Origin: Macrotis lagotis
Lineage: Eukaryota > Chordata > Mammalia > Peramelemorphia > Peramelidae
Direction: 5' to 3'
Assembly: GCF_037893015.1 (NCBI RefSeq)
Contig: NC_133666.1
Location: 462,696,867 to 462,760,866, forward strand
DNA: 64,000 nucleotides
The notes under the pieces were generated by a model that made no database searches, was not told where the DNA came from, and saw only the letters and a program-made list of their open reading frames with translations. Positions 20,721 to 32,559 of this stretch are shown here, one piece after another; the stretch's first letter is position 1; each line of letters begins with the position of its first letter. A program made the position numbers and the translations under genes.

Positions 20721-20920
20721 ATATGTAAAGTTTGAGTAGGTAGACTATACTGATAAATAGCCCATCAAGAGGCAGGTTAGGATTTACCTGGTTGTTAGAG
20801 TTCCTACCATCATAATTCAAAAATGGAAGGTCTGAGAGGAAAGACATTACTAATGATTATCCTATCAAGTGACAGCTTAGGATATTCCAGGTTGTTGAAT
20901 ATCATCATCACATAGCACAA
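20721..20920. repeat. Two-unit tandem duplication, period 100 bp
   Basis: 20721-20820 and 20821-20920 align without gaps at an exact 100-bp offset. The best part is CCCATCAAGAGGCAGGTTAG (20761) against CCTATCAAGTGACAGCTTAG (20861), both followed by GGAT..(T/A).CC(T/A)GGTTGTT. Identity is about 65-75% by eye, so the duplication is old. Confidence 0.75.
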
Positions 20921-21639
20921 GCTGATGCTTGCCCGCCATTGATGTGCCAAAGTTGCCTCACTGATATGAGAGGAATAGATACCATTTAAGGTCTGAAATA
21001 GCCAGACTATCTCCAATAGTCCTGTTTCATAAAAATCAGGCCCTGGGATGGAACAGTTCTGGCAAAGGCAAGTGAGAAAAATAATACCTAATTTTAAAAT
21101 CATATATAAATCACATATAAAATAATTATATATATATATATATGCATATCTTTAATGATGCCTTTTGACCTCACTTTTCATGCACATGTCATCACCATGT
21201 CATGGCCCATTTAAATCTACCATGGGACCTTTCATTGCCTTTAGATACTCACAAATGCCTCAAGTTTTAGAGATTGTGCCGATTCATGATTCAAGTCATA
21301 TAGCATCACTTGGAAAACTGTACTGAAAAGATTTACTTTTATGTCTATAAACAACTTCTGATTATAGTAAATGTTGCATAGTTCCCCAAAGCAACTTAAT
21401 TTCTCCAAATTTCTGTAATACAAGAGACTAGAGGTCTAAAAAGTAGTTCACTACTGAACATTCAACCAAAACTTAGGCAGGGACTAAGATTTCCAAGGAT
21501 ATGGATTGAAGCCTAGATTAGGATCCATCTCCTTGGATATATTGGTGGCAGAGATCTTGACATGGGAAAAGGGAGAAGAGAAGAATGCAATATAAACTTT
21601 TGAGAGATAAAGGATGGAAATATCTATTTCCTCTCCAAA
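20921..21639. other. Unassigned sequence with short TA run
   Basis: No gene or known repeat apart from a short TA run at 21125-21144. Confidence 0.4.
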
Positions 21640-21790
21640 GGGGACAGCTAGGTGGAGCAGTGGATAGAGCACTGGCCTTGGAGTCAGGAGTACCTGAGTT
21701 CAAATCTGGTGTCAGACACTTAATAATTACCTAGCTGTATGGCCTTGGGAAAGCCACTTAACCCCATTGCCTTGCAAAAAAAAAAAAAAC
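21640..21790 (+). mobile_element. tRNA-derived SINE
   Basis: GGGACAGCTAGGTGGAGCAG...GCCTTGCAAAAAAAAA. Partial matching flanks CTCCAAAG / CTCCCAAAG suggest a target duplication. Confidence 0.93.
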
Positions 21791-21994
21791 TCCCAAAGAG
21801 AAAGATAGAAAGGGTAGAAAGATAGAAAAGGACAGGATAGTGTTATTTGAAATAACTGTGATCTTTCATTATTACAGAAATAATGTAAAGAGGCACTATT
21901 TTTATTATTTTGTATAAAAAGTATAATTACCACATTATTGAAAGCCTTGCTTAAGTATTGCTTCAAATAATAGTTAATTTGTTAGCAGCTAGTT

Positions 21995-22212
21995 AGGGGC
22001 TAAAATGGTCTCCTTGGAACCAGGAAAACCCAAGTTTGAATTCTGCTTAAGATATTAATTTGTGGAACTTTAGACAAGTCTTTCAACATCTCAGCCTCAG
22101 TTTCCTCATCTATGAAATAAGAATAAAAATAACAGCTACCTCACAGAGTTATATGAATCAAATGAAATGATGTTAGACACTATGCAAACTTTAAAATGTT
22201 ATATAAATCCTG
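21995..22212 (+). mobile_element. MIR/THER1
   Basis: CAAGTTTGAATTCTGCTTAAG, CTCAGTTTCCTCATCTATGAAAT, ACAGCTACCTCACAGAGTTAT, AAACTTTAAAATGTTATATAAAT: full MIR order. Confidence 0.85.
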
Positions 22213-22710
22213 ATTTCTTATATGTCTATTTACTATTCTTATCTGGTTGGTTGAAACCTAGTATATGGTGTTAGGACTTCATGGTACCAACTCAAAGCTA
22301 TATCTAGTCATTTGATCATATATCCCAAGTCTAGTGGGACTTTTTTCTTCCTGCCTAGCTCCCCAACCTCTCTATGCAGTGTTTCATTATAACTATCTGA
22401 TTTGTCAGCACAGGCAAATTTCACTTACTGAATCACTTTCCTTATCTCCCAGATAATTAGCACAGGTGTTAAATATGAGGGGGAGGACAGAAAGAAATGA
22501 GAAATGTTTCAGGAGTTTTTTAATAATATACGCTTACATGTTAAAGATGCGAAAACTGACATTTACAACATAAAGAGAAAAGACACCTCTCACCAGGATC
22601 CTCAACACTTACCAACCTGCATTATTAAATTGAGAGATTATTTGAATGTTGTGATGGAGAAAAATAGACTTGGAAACATCCCATTGTTGGTTACATGAGG
22701 TTTTCAAAGG
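22213..22710. other. Unassigned sequence
   Basis: No recognised repeat. A 64-codon plus-strand frame at 22504-22698 has no known motif. Confidence 0.35.
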
Positions 22711-22711
22711 C

Positions 22712-22820
22712 TCTTAGGTTGAAATTTGGAAGGGACCTTAGGGATAATCACATTTCACCCTCTCATTTTACAAAGGAGGAAACTGAGGTGAAGAAATTAG
22801 AAAGGAATCTCCCAAGAGAG
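22712..22820 (-). mobile_element. L3/MIR-like short repeat
   Basis: GGAAGGGACCTTAGGGATAATC, then CTCTCATTTTACAAAGGAGGAAACTGAGG, a common old metatherian repeat end. Confidence 0.55.
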
Positions 22821-22924
22821 TTTGCTCTAGGTAAATATTGTTATTGAACACAGAATGCACTGGAATAGAAGTGCCTGGAATCTAGATATCTATCTATAGA
22901 AACAGAAAAGAAAAGATATATATG

Positions 22925-23100
22925 TGAGGTGTATAGGGAAAATGGTGATAATTTGACTTGGAGAAATTTGGTGATTGTATAGAGAATTGAATGAACATGG
23001 ATGAATTAAAGATGACAATGAGGCTATTATTTGAGTAAGATGTCCCTAAGCTCAGTGATTTAGAAGTATCTATGAATCCCTGATACTGTATTGTTCTAGG
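22925..23100. mobile_element. Possible part of unclassified mammal-wide repeat
   Basis: Resembles the segment GATGACAATGAGGCTATTATTTGAGTAAGATG found in an old repeat also seen at 27317-27660 and 55700-55870. Tentative. Confidence 0.3.
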
Positions 23101-23104
23101 GAAG

Positions 23105-23325
23105 AGAAGGAAACAAGCCCTTATTAAGCACCTACCAGGTACCCAGGCAATGTACTAAATAATTTATAAATCTTATCTCATTTGATTTTCACAGCAACCT
23201 TGAGGTAGGTGCTATTGTTATTCACATTTTACATGTTGAGGAAACTGAGGCAGGCAGAGGTTAAGTGACTTGTCCAGGTCACATGGCTAGCAAATGTTTG
23301 AGGTCAGATTTTCATTTCAGTCTTC
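23105..23325 (-). mobile_element. MIR/THER1
   Basis: TTATCTCATTTGATTTTCACAGCAACCTTGAGG, GAGGAAACTGAGGCAGGCAGAGG, GACTTGTCCAGGTCACATGGC: clear antisense THER1/MIR. Confidence 0.9.
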
Positions 23326-23329
23326 TAGA

Positions 23330-23700
23330 TGGCATAAAAATATAACATATAGGACAATACTATAATATAAAAACAACTTCCATTTATCCTACTTCTGCTT
23401 TCCTTAACACTAGAGGACAGAGGGCAACAATCATCAGTGGCTATTGATCTTGTGCCTGCCTCCAAGACTGGCTGCACCCAAGGGGTCCAGTTATTGCTAC
23501 ACTGGGTCCCCCAAGGTGGACAAAGGAACAAGGAATTTGTTAATGAATGCTTCTTTCATTTGTTAAGGATTACTGATTCTATCACTTCTAATTTGTGATT
23601 CCCAGCTTATATGTTTGGTCTTAGTTGGTTTTGTTAACTCTTTGAGTACTGGTTTTTATCACTCAGTGTGCGTCAAGGTTAGTTCACTCATAACTTGCCA
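23330..23700. other. Unassigned sequence
   Basis: Nothing was recognised. The piece at 23400-23530 is locally GC-richer. Confidence 0.35.
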
Positions 23701-23704
23701 AGCT

Positions 23705-24060
23705 CTTTTCTAGCTTAAATCATCTGCTACCACCAACAGAACAATTTTCTTAGAACTCTAATTATAATCCTTCCCTTCTCAAACATCTTCAAAGGATTCC
23801 CATTCCTTAAAGGACAAAGTCCAAATTCCTTAGTATTACATTCAAGGTTCTTAAATTTCTCATCTCAATCCACCTTTTCAGCCTTCTTCACCTATACAAA
23901 CTCCCTTCTCTTAGTTAAAACATTCTATCAACATTCCTTATAGACACTAAGCACTTTCCAGTCTCTGTGCTTTCCCATTTCCTCTGCCTGGAATTCCTTG
24001 TAAACCATTTCTGCCTATTGATATTGAATCATCAATTCAACAAACTTTTAATAAAGACCT
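23705..24060 (+). mobile_element. L2 3' region relic
   Basis: AAGGATTCCCATTCCTTAAAGGACAAAGTCC, CATTCAAGGTTCTTAAATTTCTCATC, TTTCCTCTGCCTGGAATTCC. This order is that of the L2 region after the RT domain. Confidence 0.75.
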
Positions 24061-24063
24061 ATT

Positions 24064-24315
24064 AGGGGCAGCTAGGCTAGCATAATGTAAAGAGGACTGG
24101 GTTTAGAATCTGAAAGATTCATCTTAATGAGTTCAAATCCAGCCTCAGTCACTTACTAGCTGTGTGACCCTGGGTAAATCGCTTAACCTTGTTTGTATTA
24201 GTTCCTCTCTTATAAAATAAGATGGAGAAGGAAATGTTAAACCACTCTAGTATCTTTGCCAAGAAAATCCCAGAATAGGGTCAGGATGTGTTAGACACAA
24301 CTTATAATTCAATAT
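24064..24315 (+). mobile_element. MAR1-type SINE
   Basis: GGGGCAGCTAGG head, CTAGCTGTGTGACCCTGGG, AGATGGAGAAGGAAATG, TATCTTTGCCAAGAAAATCCC, and an RTE-like tail. Inserted at the end of the L2 fragment. Confidence 0.88.
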
Positions 24316-24459
24316 AAAAGGTGCGTGGCATTGGGGATCTGTTTTTTGTTAGTTTTTTAGTGTAGGCAGTTGGACCTTGTTGTTAAGTACACATATGGTA
24401 TTACAAATTTGGAAAGTCTTCCCACTGATGCAAACTGGGAAGTCTGAAATTTATGGACT

Positions 24460-24592
24460 TAGAATTTCCCAGGGCACTGAGAGTAATTTACCCTGTCTCA
24501 AAAGAAGAATGTGTCAGAGGCAAGATTTGAACCCAGATCTTTTAGACTCTAAGGCTGACACCTTATTTATTATCAGACTATTTCTTGCTGAG
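24460..24592 (-). mobile_element. Old MIR-like relic
   Basis: GGCAAGATTTGAACCCAGATC and TTTTAGACTCTAAGGCTGAC show the antisense CORE-SINE pattern. Confidence 0.55.
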
Positions 24593-24789
24593 TGAAAAAT
24601 GCAGATGAAAAGTCTATATTATAAAAACAGTCTTTATTTTGAAGGAACATTTTGTCTAATATTCAAGGAAAAGGGGGTCAAGGGATAAGACAGATATTAT
24701 GTTACATCCTGGTTTAGTGACTAAGACTAGTCAAACAGAGAGGCTTGAAAGGTTTGAAGAGAGAAATCACAAGCTCAAATGACCTTTCT

Positions 24790-25095
24790 CCAATGAAACC
24801 TTCTCTTATCTCAGTGGGAAGTAATTTTCTCCTTCATTTAAATTTCACTTTTCTATGTCATTCATGTGTCACTTATTATTTATTGTCTTATAATTATTCT
24901 GCCCATGCTTTTTTCCCTCATTTAGACAATATTCTTATGGGCAGAGAGTCTATTCCATCATTCGACTTTGACATCTTAGACAACCTTTTGGTTCCATATT
25001 ATTCCTAACCTACTTTCTCCCATAGTGTTTAGAGAGGAGCTTTGCACAAAGCAAGTATTCAATAAATATTTGTTAAATGAGTGAGTGAATAACTT
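24790..25095 (+). mobile_element. L2 3' end
   Basis: Ends with TAGTGTTTAGAGAGGAGCTTTGCACAAAGCAAG, then TATTCAATAAATATTTGTTA and AATGAGTGAGTGAA. This is the L2 terminal pattern with short tail repeats. Confidence 0.8.
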
Positions 25096-25400
25096 GCCTT
25101 CCTTTCATTACTCACTTTGACCCCTGGTTCTGTAGATTTAGGCTGTGGTCTTGATCCTAGTTTATACTAGGATCTATTCTCTTTTTGTGAAAAAAAATGG
25201 GAACAGTGAATACACATAACATAATAGTCATTTGGGTAGTAACCTAAAGTATCTTAGGGGATCTGCAGAACAAATAAGCCAAAAATACATACTCTGTATA
25301 GAATTCTGTGCTGGCACTATCGGAATATGTATGCTGGTTTTTGGATACCCCTGTTTGTACATGTACTACTAAATAGAGGAATATTTCATTTGCCCAGAGA
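25096..25400. other. Unassigned sequence
   Basis: I see no gene or repeat. Confidence 0.35.
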
Positions 25401-25404
25401 TCAG

Positions 25405-25615
25405 TTAATAAAAATAATAATGAAATAACATTTATGTAGCTCCTACTATCAGTCATTGTGCTAAGGAGCTTTATACATATCATCTCATTGGATTCTCACA
25501 ACAAACCTGGAAAGTAGCAGTTGTTATTCTCATTTCTCAGGAAACTGAAGTAATAGAGGTTAATTGACTTGCCCAGGGTGACATAACTAATAAGTTATTT
25601 GAATTCAGGTCATTG
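25405..25615 (-). mobile_element. MIR/THER1
   Basis: CATTGTGCTAAGGAGCTTTATAC, CATCTCATTGGATTCTCACAAC, ATTGACTTGCCCAGGGTGACA: antisense THER1. Confidence 0.88.
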
Positions 25616-25633
25616 TTGAATAAGTAAATCCAT

Positions 25634-25862
25634 TGGGGCAGGGAGGTGGTGAAGGATAAAATGCCCAGTCTGGAGTCAGGAAGACTCATCTTCATGAGTT
25701 CAGATCTGACCTCAGATATTTACTATCTTAACCCTGTTTGCCTCAATTTCTTCATCTGTAAAATGAGCTGGAAAATGAAATAGCAAATCACTCTAGAAGA
25801 CCTCCACCCCCAAAAGGTCTTGAAGAGTCAGGCACAAATGAAACAACAAAGTAACAACAACC
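25634..25862 (+). mobile_element. MAR1-type SINE
   Basis: GGGGCAGGGAGGTGG, TGGAGTCAGGAAGACTCATC, CTTCATCTGTAAAATGAGCTGG, TCTTGAAGAGTCAGGCACA, and a tail with GTAACAACAACC. Confidence 0.88.
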
Positions 25863-26920
25863 ACCTAATTACAAATCCCTGCAGTTTCTAGTTCCTTTCA
25901 TACTGACTTCTTCCCAGGCTTTCTCCCTTTATGACCCTGTAGAAAGTTTGAATTCCATACATCTTCTCTCTTTATGTAAGAGGTCAGAAAATCTGAAGAA
26001 ACTGAAGAGTGCAAGAGACTAAAGAGAAAAAGTCATTGGATCTCTCTTCTCTCCAGCTCTCATCAACTCCACTCCACCCATACAGGTGTAGGACATTTAA
26101 TTTCCACCAATAAAGAGAGATTTCATATCAGTGGAGGCTTTGGGTCTCAAAGTTACATGTCTCCCCGGACAGAAATTTTTCGTAGTTCCTTGAGAAAATT
26201 AGTTGGGCCAAGTGGAAAACCTGTAACTTTAAAGTATTTTTTTTTAATCCTATAACTTTACAGTCCTTTGAACAACAGCAATAATTTTGCTAGAATCTCA
26301 TGTAAGCAAATTTTAGAGCCATTGAAAATAAAACTGAAATAAAATAGAACCTCACATTAACAAGACATATAGTATAGATCTGAAAGAATATTACCTGGGA
26401 GGCTACTGTAGTAACAACTCTAACAATATATAGGATATTATACATGCCCATTTCATAAGTACATTCATGTCCATAGAACTAGTTATCATGAAAAGCAATA
26501 AACAAAAAAGAAAACTAACAAACTGTAACAATAACCCTTTGGCCTGTATTTAAATTACAATTTAACTAAAAGCTTTGGCTTCTACACAGAAAGATTAATA
26601 AGTAGACATTGTGATATCAAGTTTTGCATATATCTGGGCAACAACATTAGAGGCTGACCATATGAAATGGACCTTTATGTAATTTCATATTACTGTTGTT
26701 CAGGTGAATTACCAAATGTTTCAATAGGCTTGATTTTTATTCTGCTGTTATGTTCATTTGACTCTTTTGTGGCATATTTATATTCCAGAGCTTTTTCAAA
26801 TGAACATTTTTGAGTATTTGACTTTTTAAGTCCAAGTATAAAAACTTTACATTTTTCTTTATTAAATCTAAGCAGCCTAATCTAGTTTCCATATCCATGT
26901 ATGTACACATATATCTATTT
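25863..26920. other. Unassigned sequence of about 1 kb
   Basis: No gene, known repeat or tandem repeat was recognised. This is one of the longer unique-looking stretches. Confidence 0.4.
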
Positions 26921-26921
26921 A

Positions 26922-27163
26922 TTATTTTTCAGTTGTTTCAGTCCTGTCTAACTCTTCCTGACTCTATTTGGAGTTTTCTTGGCAAAAACATTGGAGCAAT
27001 TTGCCATTTGCTTCTCCAGAATAATTTTACAGATGAGGAAACTGAGGCAAACATATTTAAATGACTTGTCCAGGGTCACACAGCCAGTAAGTATTTGAAG
27101 CCAGATTTGTAATTGGGAAGATGTCTTCCTGACTCCAGGTCCAGTGTTCTATTCCACTTACCT
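26922..27163 (-). mobile_element. MAR1-type SINE
   Basis: GTTGTTTCAGTCCTGTCTAAC, TTTTCTTGGCAAAAACATTGG, GATGAGGAAACTGAGGC, GTCCAGGGTCACACAGCC. A CA repeat follows. Confidence 0.88.
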
Positions 27164-27190
27164 CTATATGTGTGTATTGGTACACACCAA

Positions 27191-27191
27191 T

Positions 27192-27240
<49 letters not shown>
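27191..27240. repeat. (CA)n microsatellite
   Basis: About 22 CA units after GCG, next to the tRNA-like end of MAR1. Confidence 0.93.
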
Positions 27241-27242
<2 letters not shown>

Positions 27243-27316
27243 ATCAAAACTGTATTTCATCGTGTTAGCTATCCCTTCTAGTTCTATGTATCTGCAAACC
27301 TGGTCAACCAATTTCT

Positions 27317-27660
27317 TTTAATAACAAGCATTTATTGTCTACTGTGTACCACAGATTCTTCAAGTTGAAGGAGATGCAAAGGGATTAATCTAAAGCAGGA
27401 GACAATTAGGAAGACAACATGTACACATATTTGAATATACACAGTAAACACTTAAGGAATAAATTCAAGGTGATTTGGGGATAGTCACCTGATCTGATCA
27501 GTGCTTTAGGAATATCACATTTGCAGTTATGTGAAGGGTAAATAGAGAGGAAAAGATTTACAGCAGCAAGATGGAACAAGTGGAAGACCATAGCAATAGT
27601 TGAGGGGAGAGGCAATGATGGCCTAAACTAGGTGATGGTCATGTGAGCATAGAGAAGAGA
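27317..27660 (+). mobile_element. Unclassified mammal-wide repeat
   Basis: AACAAGCATTTATTGTCTACTGTG starts it as at 33965. The later part GATCTGATCAGTGCTTTAGGAA, CCATAGCAATAGTTGAGGG and GGCCTAAACTAGGTGATGG follows the order of a long, old interspersed repeat. I cannot name the family. Confidence 0.5.
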
Positions 27661-28650
27661 ATAGATGAGTCTTACTAGTACTGAAACAATCATATTAGTC
27701 TATCACTTTCATAACATGATTTTAGGCCAATGACCAGAGATCTTGCTATCTATAATGGCATTGCATTTCTGACATCGTATGATACAACATGCATCTCTAG
27801 AGACAAAAGGTATCTTCAAGGTTTCCACTCAATACCCTTAGAATTAAATGGAAGACATTTTTAGTAATGGTTAAATGTAGAATCCATAAAATGTGGTATT
27901 TAAGAAAATATATTCTAGAATAAATATGGCATTAAACATTTTAAAAGATTTTTGATGTAATTAAATTTATAGGAAACCCCTCTTGCTTTCTGCTTTTCTT
28001 CTCCATAGTATAGGAAGACAATACATGACCACAATGGGCAGGTATAGATCTCAAACCTTCTCACTTGCTTCCATTATGTTATGTAAATAGATAAAGTTGG
28101 TTTGCATACACTCATTATATTCTGCAGGATTTTAGCCTCTGTAACATACTGAGCTTCATAAAACACTCTACTTTATGTATGTAGGAGGGAGTCTTATCTG
28201 AGATGGAGTTGGCAGGGAGGGGTGGGAGATAGAAGATGGGAGAGGCTCTGCAATACACTAGTGATTCTTCACTAAGATGCAGTCTTCCCTGCAGTCAATT
28301 TGGGAGTGCTGATTTGGCTTCTGTGTCTGGGTGTTTGTTCACAGTCCACAAATCTGTGTCTGTGTTCAAGGAAGTATGCAATTCCACTGTGATAGAGAAG
28401 CACAGGTCTCCTATGAATGCTATTTCCCCAGACTCCATAGCATCTTAGACACAGTAGCTAAGCAATCTTCATTCACATGCACCCAAGACAGGTGAGAGAA
28501 CAGATGAAAAGCTTGATATTTAAAGCTATGATATCAATGTAATTTTTAAATGAAATCTGCATTTTATAGAGCTAGTAATAAGCTTTAGCAACAATTCTTC
28601 AGAATCTGGAAATGGAATTCCTGATGGTATTTTAGGAATATGTTATTTGT
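27661..28650. other. Unassigned sequence of about 1 kb
   Basis: No recognised repeat. The 28200-28500 part is GC-richer than its surroundings and holds a 70-codon plus-strand frame (28236-28448) without known motifs. Confidence 0.4.
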
Positions 28651-28666
28651 CAAAATTGCAAATAGA

Positions 28667-28825
28667 TGGGGACAGCTAGGTGTGCAATGGATTGAGTATT
28701 GGCCCTGGAGTCAGGAGGACCTGAGTTCAAATTTGACCTCAGACATTTACTAATTACCTAGTTGTATGACCTTGGGTAAGTCACTTAACCCCACTGCCTT
28801 GCAAAAACCTAAAAAGCAGCAACAA
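28667..28825 (+). mobile_element. tRNA-derived SINE with 16-bp target duplication
   Basis: GGGGACAGCTAGGTGTGCAATGG...GCAAAAACCTAAAAAGCAGCAAC. The perfect duplication CAAAATTGCAAATAGA lies at 28651-28666 and 28826-28841. Confidence 0.95.
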
Positions 28826-28949
28826 CAAAATTGCAAATAGAATCTTCAAAGGGAAATCATATTTGGGTCATAGATACAAAAAATATGTAATTAAAAGCCA
28901 GTTAAAAGCAACAACAACCACAGTACTAAATGTCAAGTAAATTTCGAGA

Positions 28950-29240
28950 AAACAGAATCCTGGAATCTCAGAGTCTGAAATGATATTAGAGGCTCCTTAG
29001 TATAACTCACACCTAAATAAGAATTCTTTCTGTAATGTCTGTAATAAGTGGTCATCTAGCTTTTTCCTTTAAGACATTCAGTAAAGGAGAAAACACTATC
29101 TCCAGAGTCAGTTCATTATACTTTTGTATAACTCAGAAGGTCTTTCTCCCCCTGAACCCTGCCCCCCAGTCTCATATGCAGTCTAAATTTACCTTCATGT
29201 AACTTATACTCATTTCTTCTGGTACAACTTATTAACCAAA
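28950..29240 (-). mobile_element. L3/CR1 3' relic
   Basis: TCCTGGAATCTCAGAGTCTG, TTAGTATAACTCACACCTAAATAAG, CTCAGAAGGTCTTTCTCCCC: the same block order as 2467-2990 and 58770 onward. Confidence 0.6.
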
Positions 29241-29407
29241 AGGAAAAAAATGATTCCTTTTCCATGACAATCCTTGAAATGATTTAAGACAGTTACTGGG
29301 CCTTCTACTTCCCCTCTCCTCTTCAAATTTACCACATGGTTTAATAAGTAACAGGAAGAGGGATGGTAGCAGAAGGAAATTATTTTTTTAAAAAAATGAA
29401 AGGTCCT

Positions 29408-29570
29408 GGGGCAGCTAGGTGACACAGTAAATAGAGCACTGACCCTGGCATCAGGAGCATGAATTCAAATCCAGCCACAGACACTTAATAATAATTGCCT
29501 AGCTTTGAGACCTTGGGCAAATCAGTTAACCCCATTGCCTTGCAAAAACTAAAAAAAAAAGAAAAAGAAA
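29408..29570 (+). mobile_element. tRNA-derived SINE
   Basis: GGGGCAGCTAGGTGACACAG...CCTTGCAAAAACTAAAA, with an ATAATAATTG internal change. Confidence 0.92.
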
Positions 29571-30385
29571 GATATTTAAAGAATGACATCATTGTGGAAT
29601 CTGAAACTAGGTGTTTTTAGGCAAAAGCTTATCAAATATGGTCATGATAAAGCGTGGGAAACAAGGAAAGAAGAGAATTATCACTGAATTTAATCTGGAA
29701 TTAAATCAGGAAAGTCCATAGAGTTGTGGTGATACTACATACCTATATTTGAATGAAATCGAGCAGATCAAAGAACATGAATTGTACTGACTGTGCTTGG
29801 CATTGCCCAACAAAGAAGTATATAATGTGCATTAAATTAGTCTTCTGGTGATGGATAAAGTACTCAAAAATCCAAAGAGTCATTTTATTCTCTATTAGAC
29901 ACAGTTAATAAAGGACTTATTTTAGCCATATGCATAATTTAATATGCATAGAAGTACCATCATCTACTCAGGGTATATTTAGTCTTGAGCTGCTGTTGTG
30001 TTAACAGTTGTGACTGCTTGTGTGAGGAGAGCTGCCAATGGAAGGAGCTCTCACCATGGCTGATGATGCTAAGATAGACTTCCTGAAAATCACAGTCAGA
30101 AAAAGATAGTAGCAAGAAGGGACAGCCAAAGAAAGACTGTGGAACACTAACCTGACCTACTTAGCACTTACTAGAGCCTCAAACAGAAGTTTATTTTTTG
30201 CATCTGGAGACAGCAGTCTCATTCTAAGTTCAGTCATTTGAAGAATATAATTCTCAATAAAAAATCTGAACACAGTGACTGACCCTCAGATTTAGTAGTG
30301 TCATTTAAGAATCACAAAGGACTGTGTGAATAGAGAAAGAAAGCAATTTTCCAAGCAACATGTCATGTTTGTTGATCATATTTCT
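29571..30385. other. Unassigned sequence
   Basis: No gene or known repeat was recognised. Confidence 0.4.
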
Positions 30386-30618
30386 AGCTAGGTGGTGCAG
30401 TGGATAAATAAGTAGACCCGGAGTCAAGAAGACTTAAATTCTGGCCTCAGTCACTGACTAGTTGTGGAACCCTGGGCAAGACATTTAATTGCCTCAGTTC
30501 CTTCATCTGTATAAAGGATATAATAATGGCACCTGCCCCATAAGATTACAAAGCTCAAATGTGAGACTATCTGTAAAGCACTTAGCAAATAATAGGTATT
30601 ATATAAACACCAGCCATT
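30386..30618 (+). mobile_element. THER1/MIR with intact tRNA-like head
   Basis: CTAGCTAGGTGGTGCAGTGG head, then the unusual GATAAATAAGTAGACC, TAGTTGTGGAACCCTGGGCAAG, CCTTCATCTGTATAAAGG and TCTGTAAAGCACTTAGCAAA. The unusual word recurs at 31625-31667. Confidence 0.85.
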
Positions 30619-30792
30619 ATAATTGATACTTTATTGCTCCCTTTGTATAGTTACAGAACAAAATCAAGACATAATATCATAAATGAGTGCTCACTTCCAA
30701 AAGCATGTACAATTTATCAGATCTTTTGGCCATATTCAATCAAATGTTATTTGCAAATTTGGTGGCTTGATGGTCAATGAAGAGTAGTGAAG

Positions 30793-31042
30793 GACAACCA
30801 GGTGGTTGTATTAGATAGAATATTAGACTTGGAATCAGGAAGACCTACCTTCCTGAGTTCAGATCTGAAATCAGATATTTCTTTCTGTGACTCTGGGCAA
30901 ATCACTAACTATTAACTCAGTTTTTTTCATCTATAAAGTGAGTTGGAGAAGGAATGGCAAGGAATTCCAGTATATTTACCAAGAAAACCCTAAATGAGGT
31001 CACACAAGAGTCGTCTGTGACTGAAATGACTCAACAACTACA
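30793..31042 (+). mobile_element. MAR1-type SINE
   Basis: GGACAACCAGGTGG head, GACTCTGGGCAAATCACTAA, GAGTTGGAGAAGGAATGGCAA, TTACCAAGAAAACCC, GAGTCGTCTGTGACTGAAATG, and an ACTCAACAACTACAA tail. Confidence 0.9.
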
Positions 31043-31411
31043 AAGAGAAATGGGAAAAAATTATCTAAATCTAAAGGGAGTGAGAAAACTAGGCAGATCC
31101 ATACAAAATATTCAATTTTCTGTAAATTTGATTAGCTAGTATTACAAATGGCCTTTAAATATAAAGTATTTGATAGTTCATAATTAATTTTAGCATTTTT
31201 CTCAACTCAACAATTTTTACAATCTCGTGCCTACCAATATTATGGCAATGATGAAATGAGTATCAATATCTAACAAAGTATAGCATTAATACTGATGATA
31301 ATTATGAACTTGATTTCAAATTTTCTCATGACTATTTTATCTTAAACAAATTTCAGTCCTTGAGCCTAATGCTAATTGGTAACGGTAAAAATGTCTTTTC
31401 AGCATGATAGA

Positions 31412-31460
<49 letters not shown>
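31412..31460. repeat. (ATCT)12 microsatellite
   Basis: Uninterrupted TATC tetranucleotide units of about 48 bp, likely polymorphic. Confidence 0.95.
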
Positions 31461-31461
<1 letters not shown>

Positions 31462-31624
31462 TTCCATATATATGAGAAAGTTTTGATGTATTCTTTCAAT
31501 AAATCAAAATGATTTAATTCAATTAAACAATTACATATTAATGTATATTATGTGCAAAGCATTCTACAATGATCTGAATCTACAAAAACCAAATAATAAT
31601 ATATAATAATATTATATAAATTAT

Positions 31625-31667
31625 AGGTGGTGCAGTAGATAAATAAGTAGACCTGGAGTCAGGATAA
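31625..31667 (+). mobile_element. 43-bp SINE head fragment
   Basis: ATAGGTGGTGCAGTAGATAAATAAGTAGACCTGGAGTCAGGA in pieces matches the head at 30391-30430, including the rare GATAAATAAGTAGACC variant. No SINE body follows. Confidence 0.75.
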
Positions 31668-32392
31668 TAATAATATATTCCTCTGCTAAAAGATTTTGGA
31701 ATAATAATAGTCCAAATGTTTAAGTAAATGGTATACTATTCAAAATATTTAATTTGAGATAAATTATGTGTGCAACATATGAATTGATTTGATGTAATTC
31801 TTTGCTATTATTGATGTTACATTCACACATATGATATGCAGTTTTAAGTCAGTGTAGACTCTTTGGAGAGGAGTACAGAAAATTTCTTTGGACTGCTAGA
31901 AATTGTTCATTAGAGATGAATCAACTCCAGAATATTAAATCCTTTGCAGAGTTTAGACAACTTTGATCTGTTTCAGATATCATATATCTTAACCACTAGT
32001 AGAATAAGTAAAGGAAACAGGTGACAAAATACACATCTTCCTACTTGTTTTTGCTGATTCATAGTACTTGTTCTTTCAACCATTTTGATACTTAACCTTT
32101 TTATTTGACTTCATATATTAAATCTTAACTGTAATTCCGTAAGACATGGAATGGACCAAAATTCCAATAAATCATCTTTCATAAAGATAGGTATAATAAA
32201 AAGATTTTTAAAAGTTACAGCACAAAATAAAACATAATATTCTGAATTAAACTGGATGAATAAAGGTGAAAGAATGGGCAATTTGTAAATTAAATGAGAC
32301 TAATAATTACTGACCTCAAGTCATTTTTCATTCCTGAAAAAAAGATATAAAATGGGGGAGGGGATAATTATAAATTAAATTTAAAAATTATG

Positions 32393-32395
<3 letters not shown>
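31668..32395. other. Unassigned AT-rich DNA
   Basis: I see no gene or identifiable repeat. Confidence 0.4.

Positions 32396-32445
<50 letters not shown>
32394..32445. repeat. (AT)n microsatellite
   Basis: About 25 uninterrupted AT units. Confidence 0.95.
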
Positions 32446-32446
<1 letters not shown>

Positions 32447-32559
32447 AGGAAAGAACATTTCCACACACAAAAAAGAACAGAAAATGATGCTGTTTCCAAA
32501 TGTCTTTGACATACAGCTTGCTTTAAGAAAAAGTAGAAGTATATAATATATTCAAAGCA

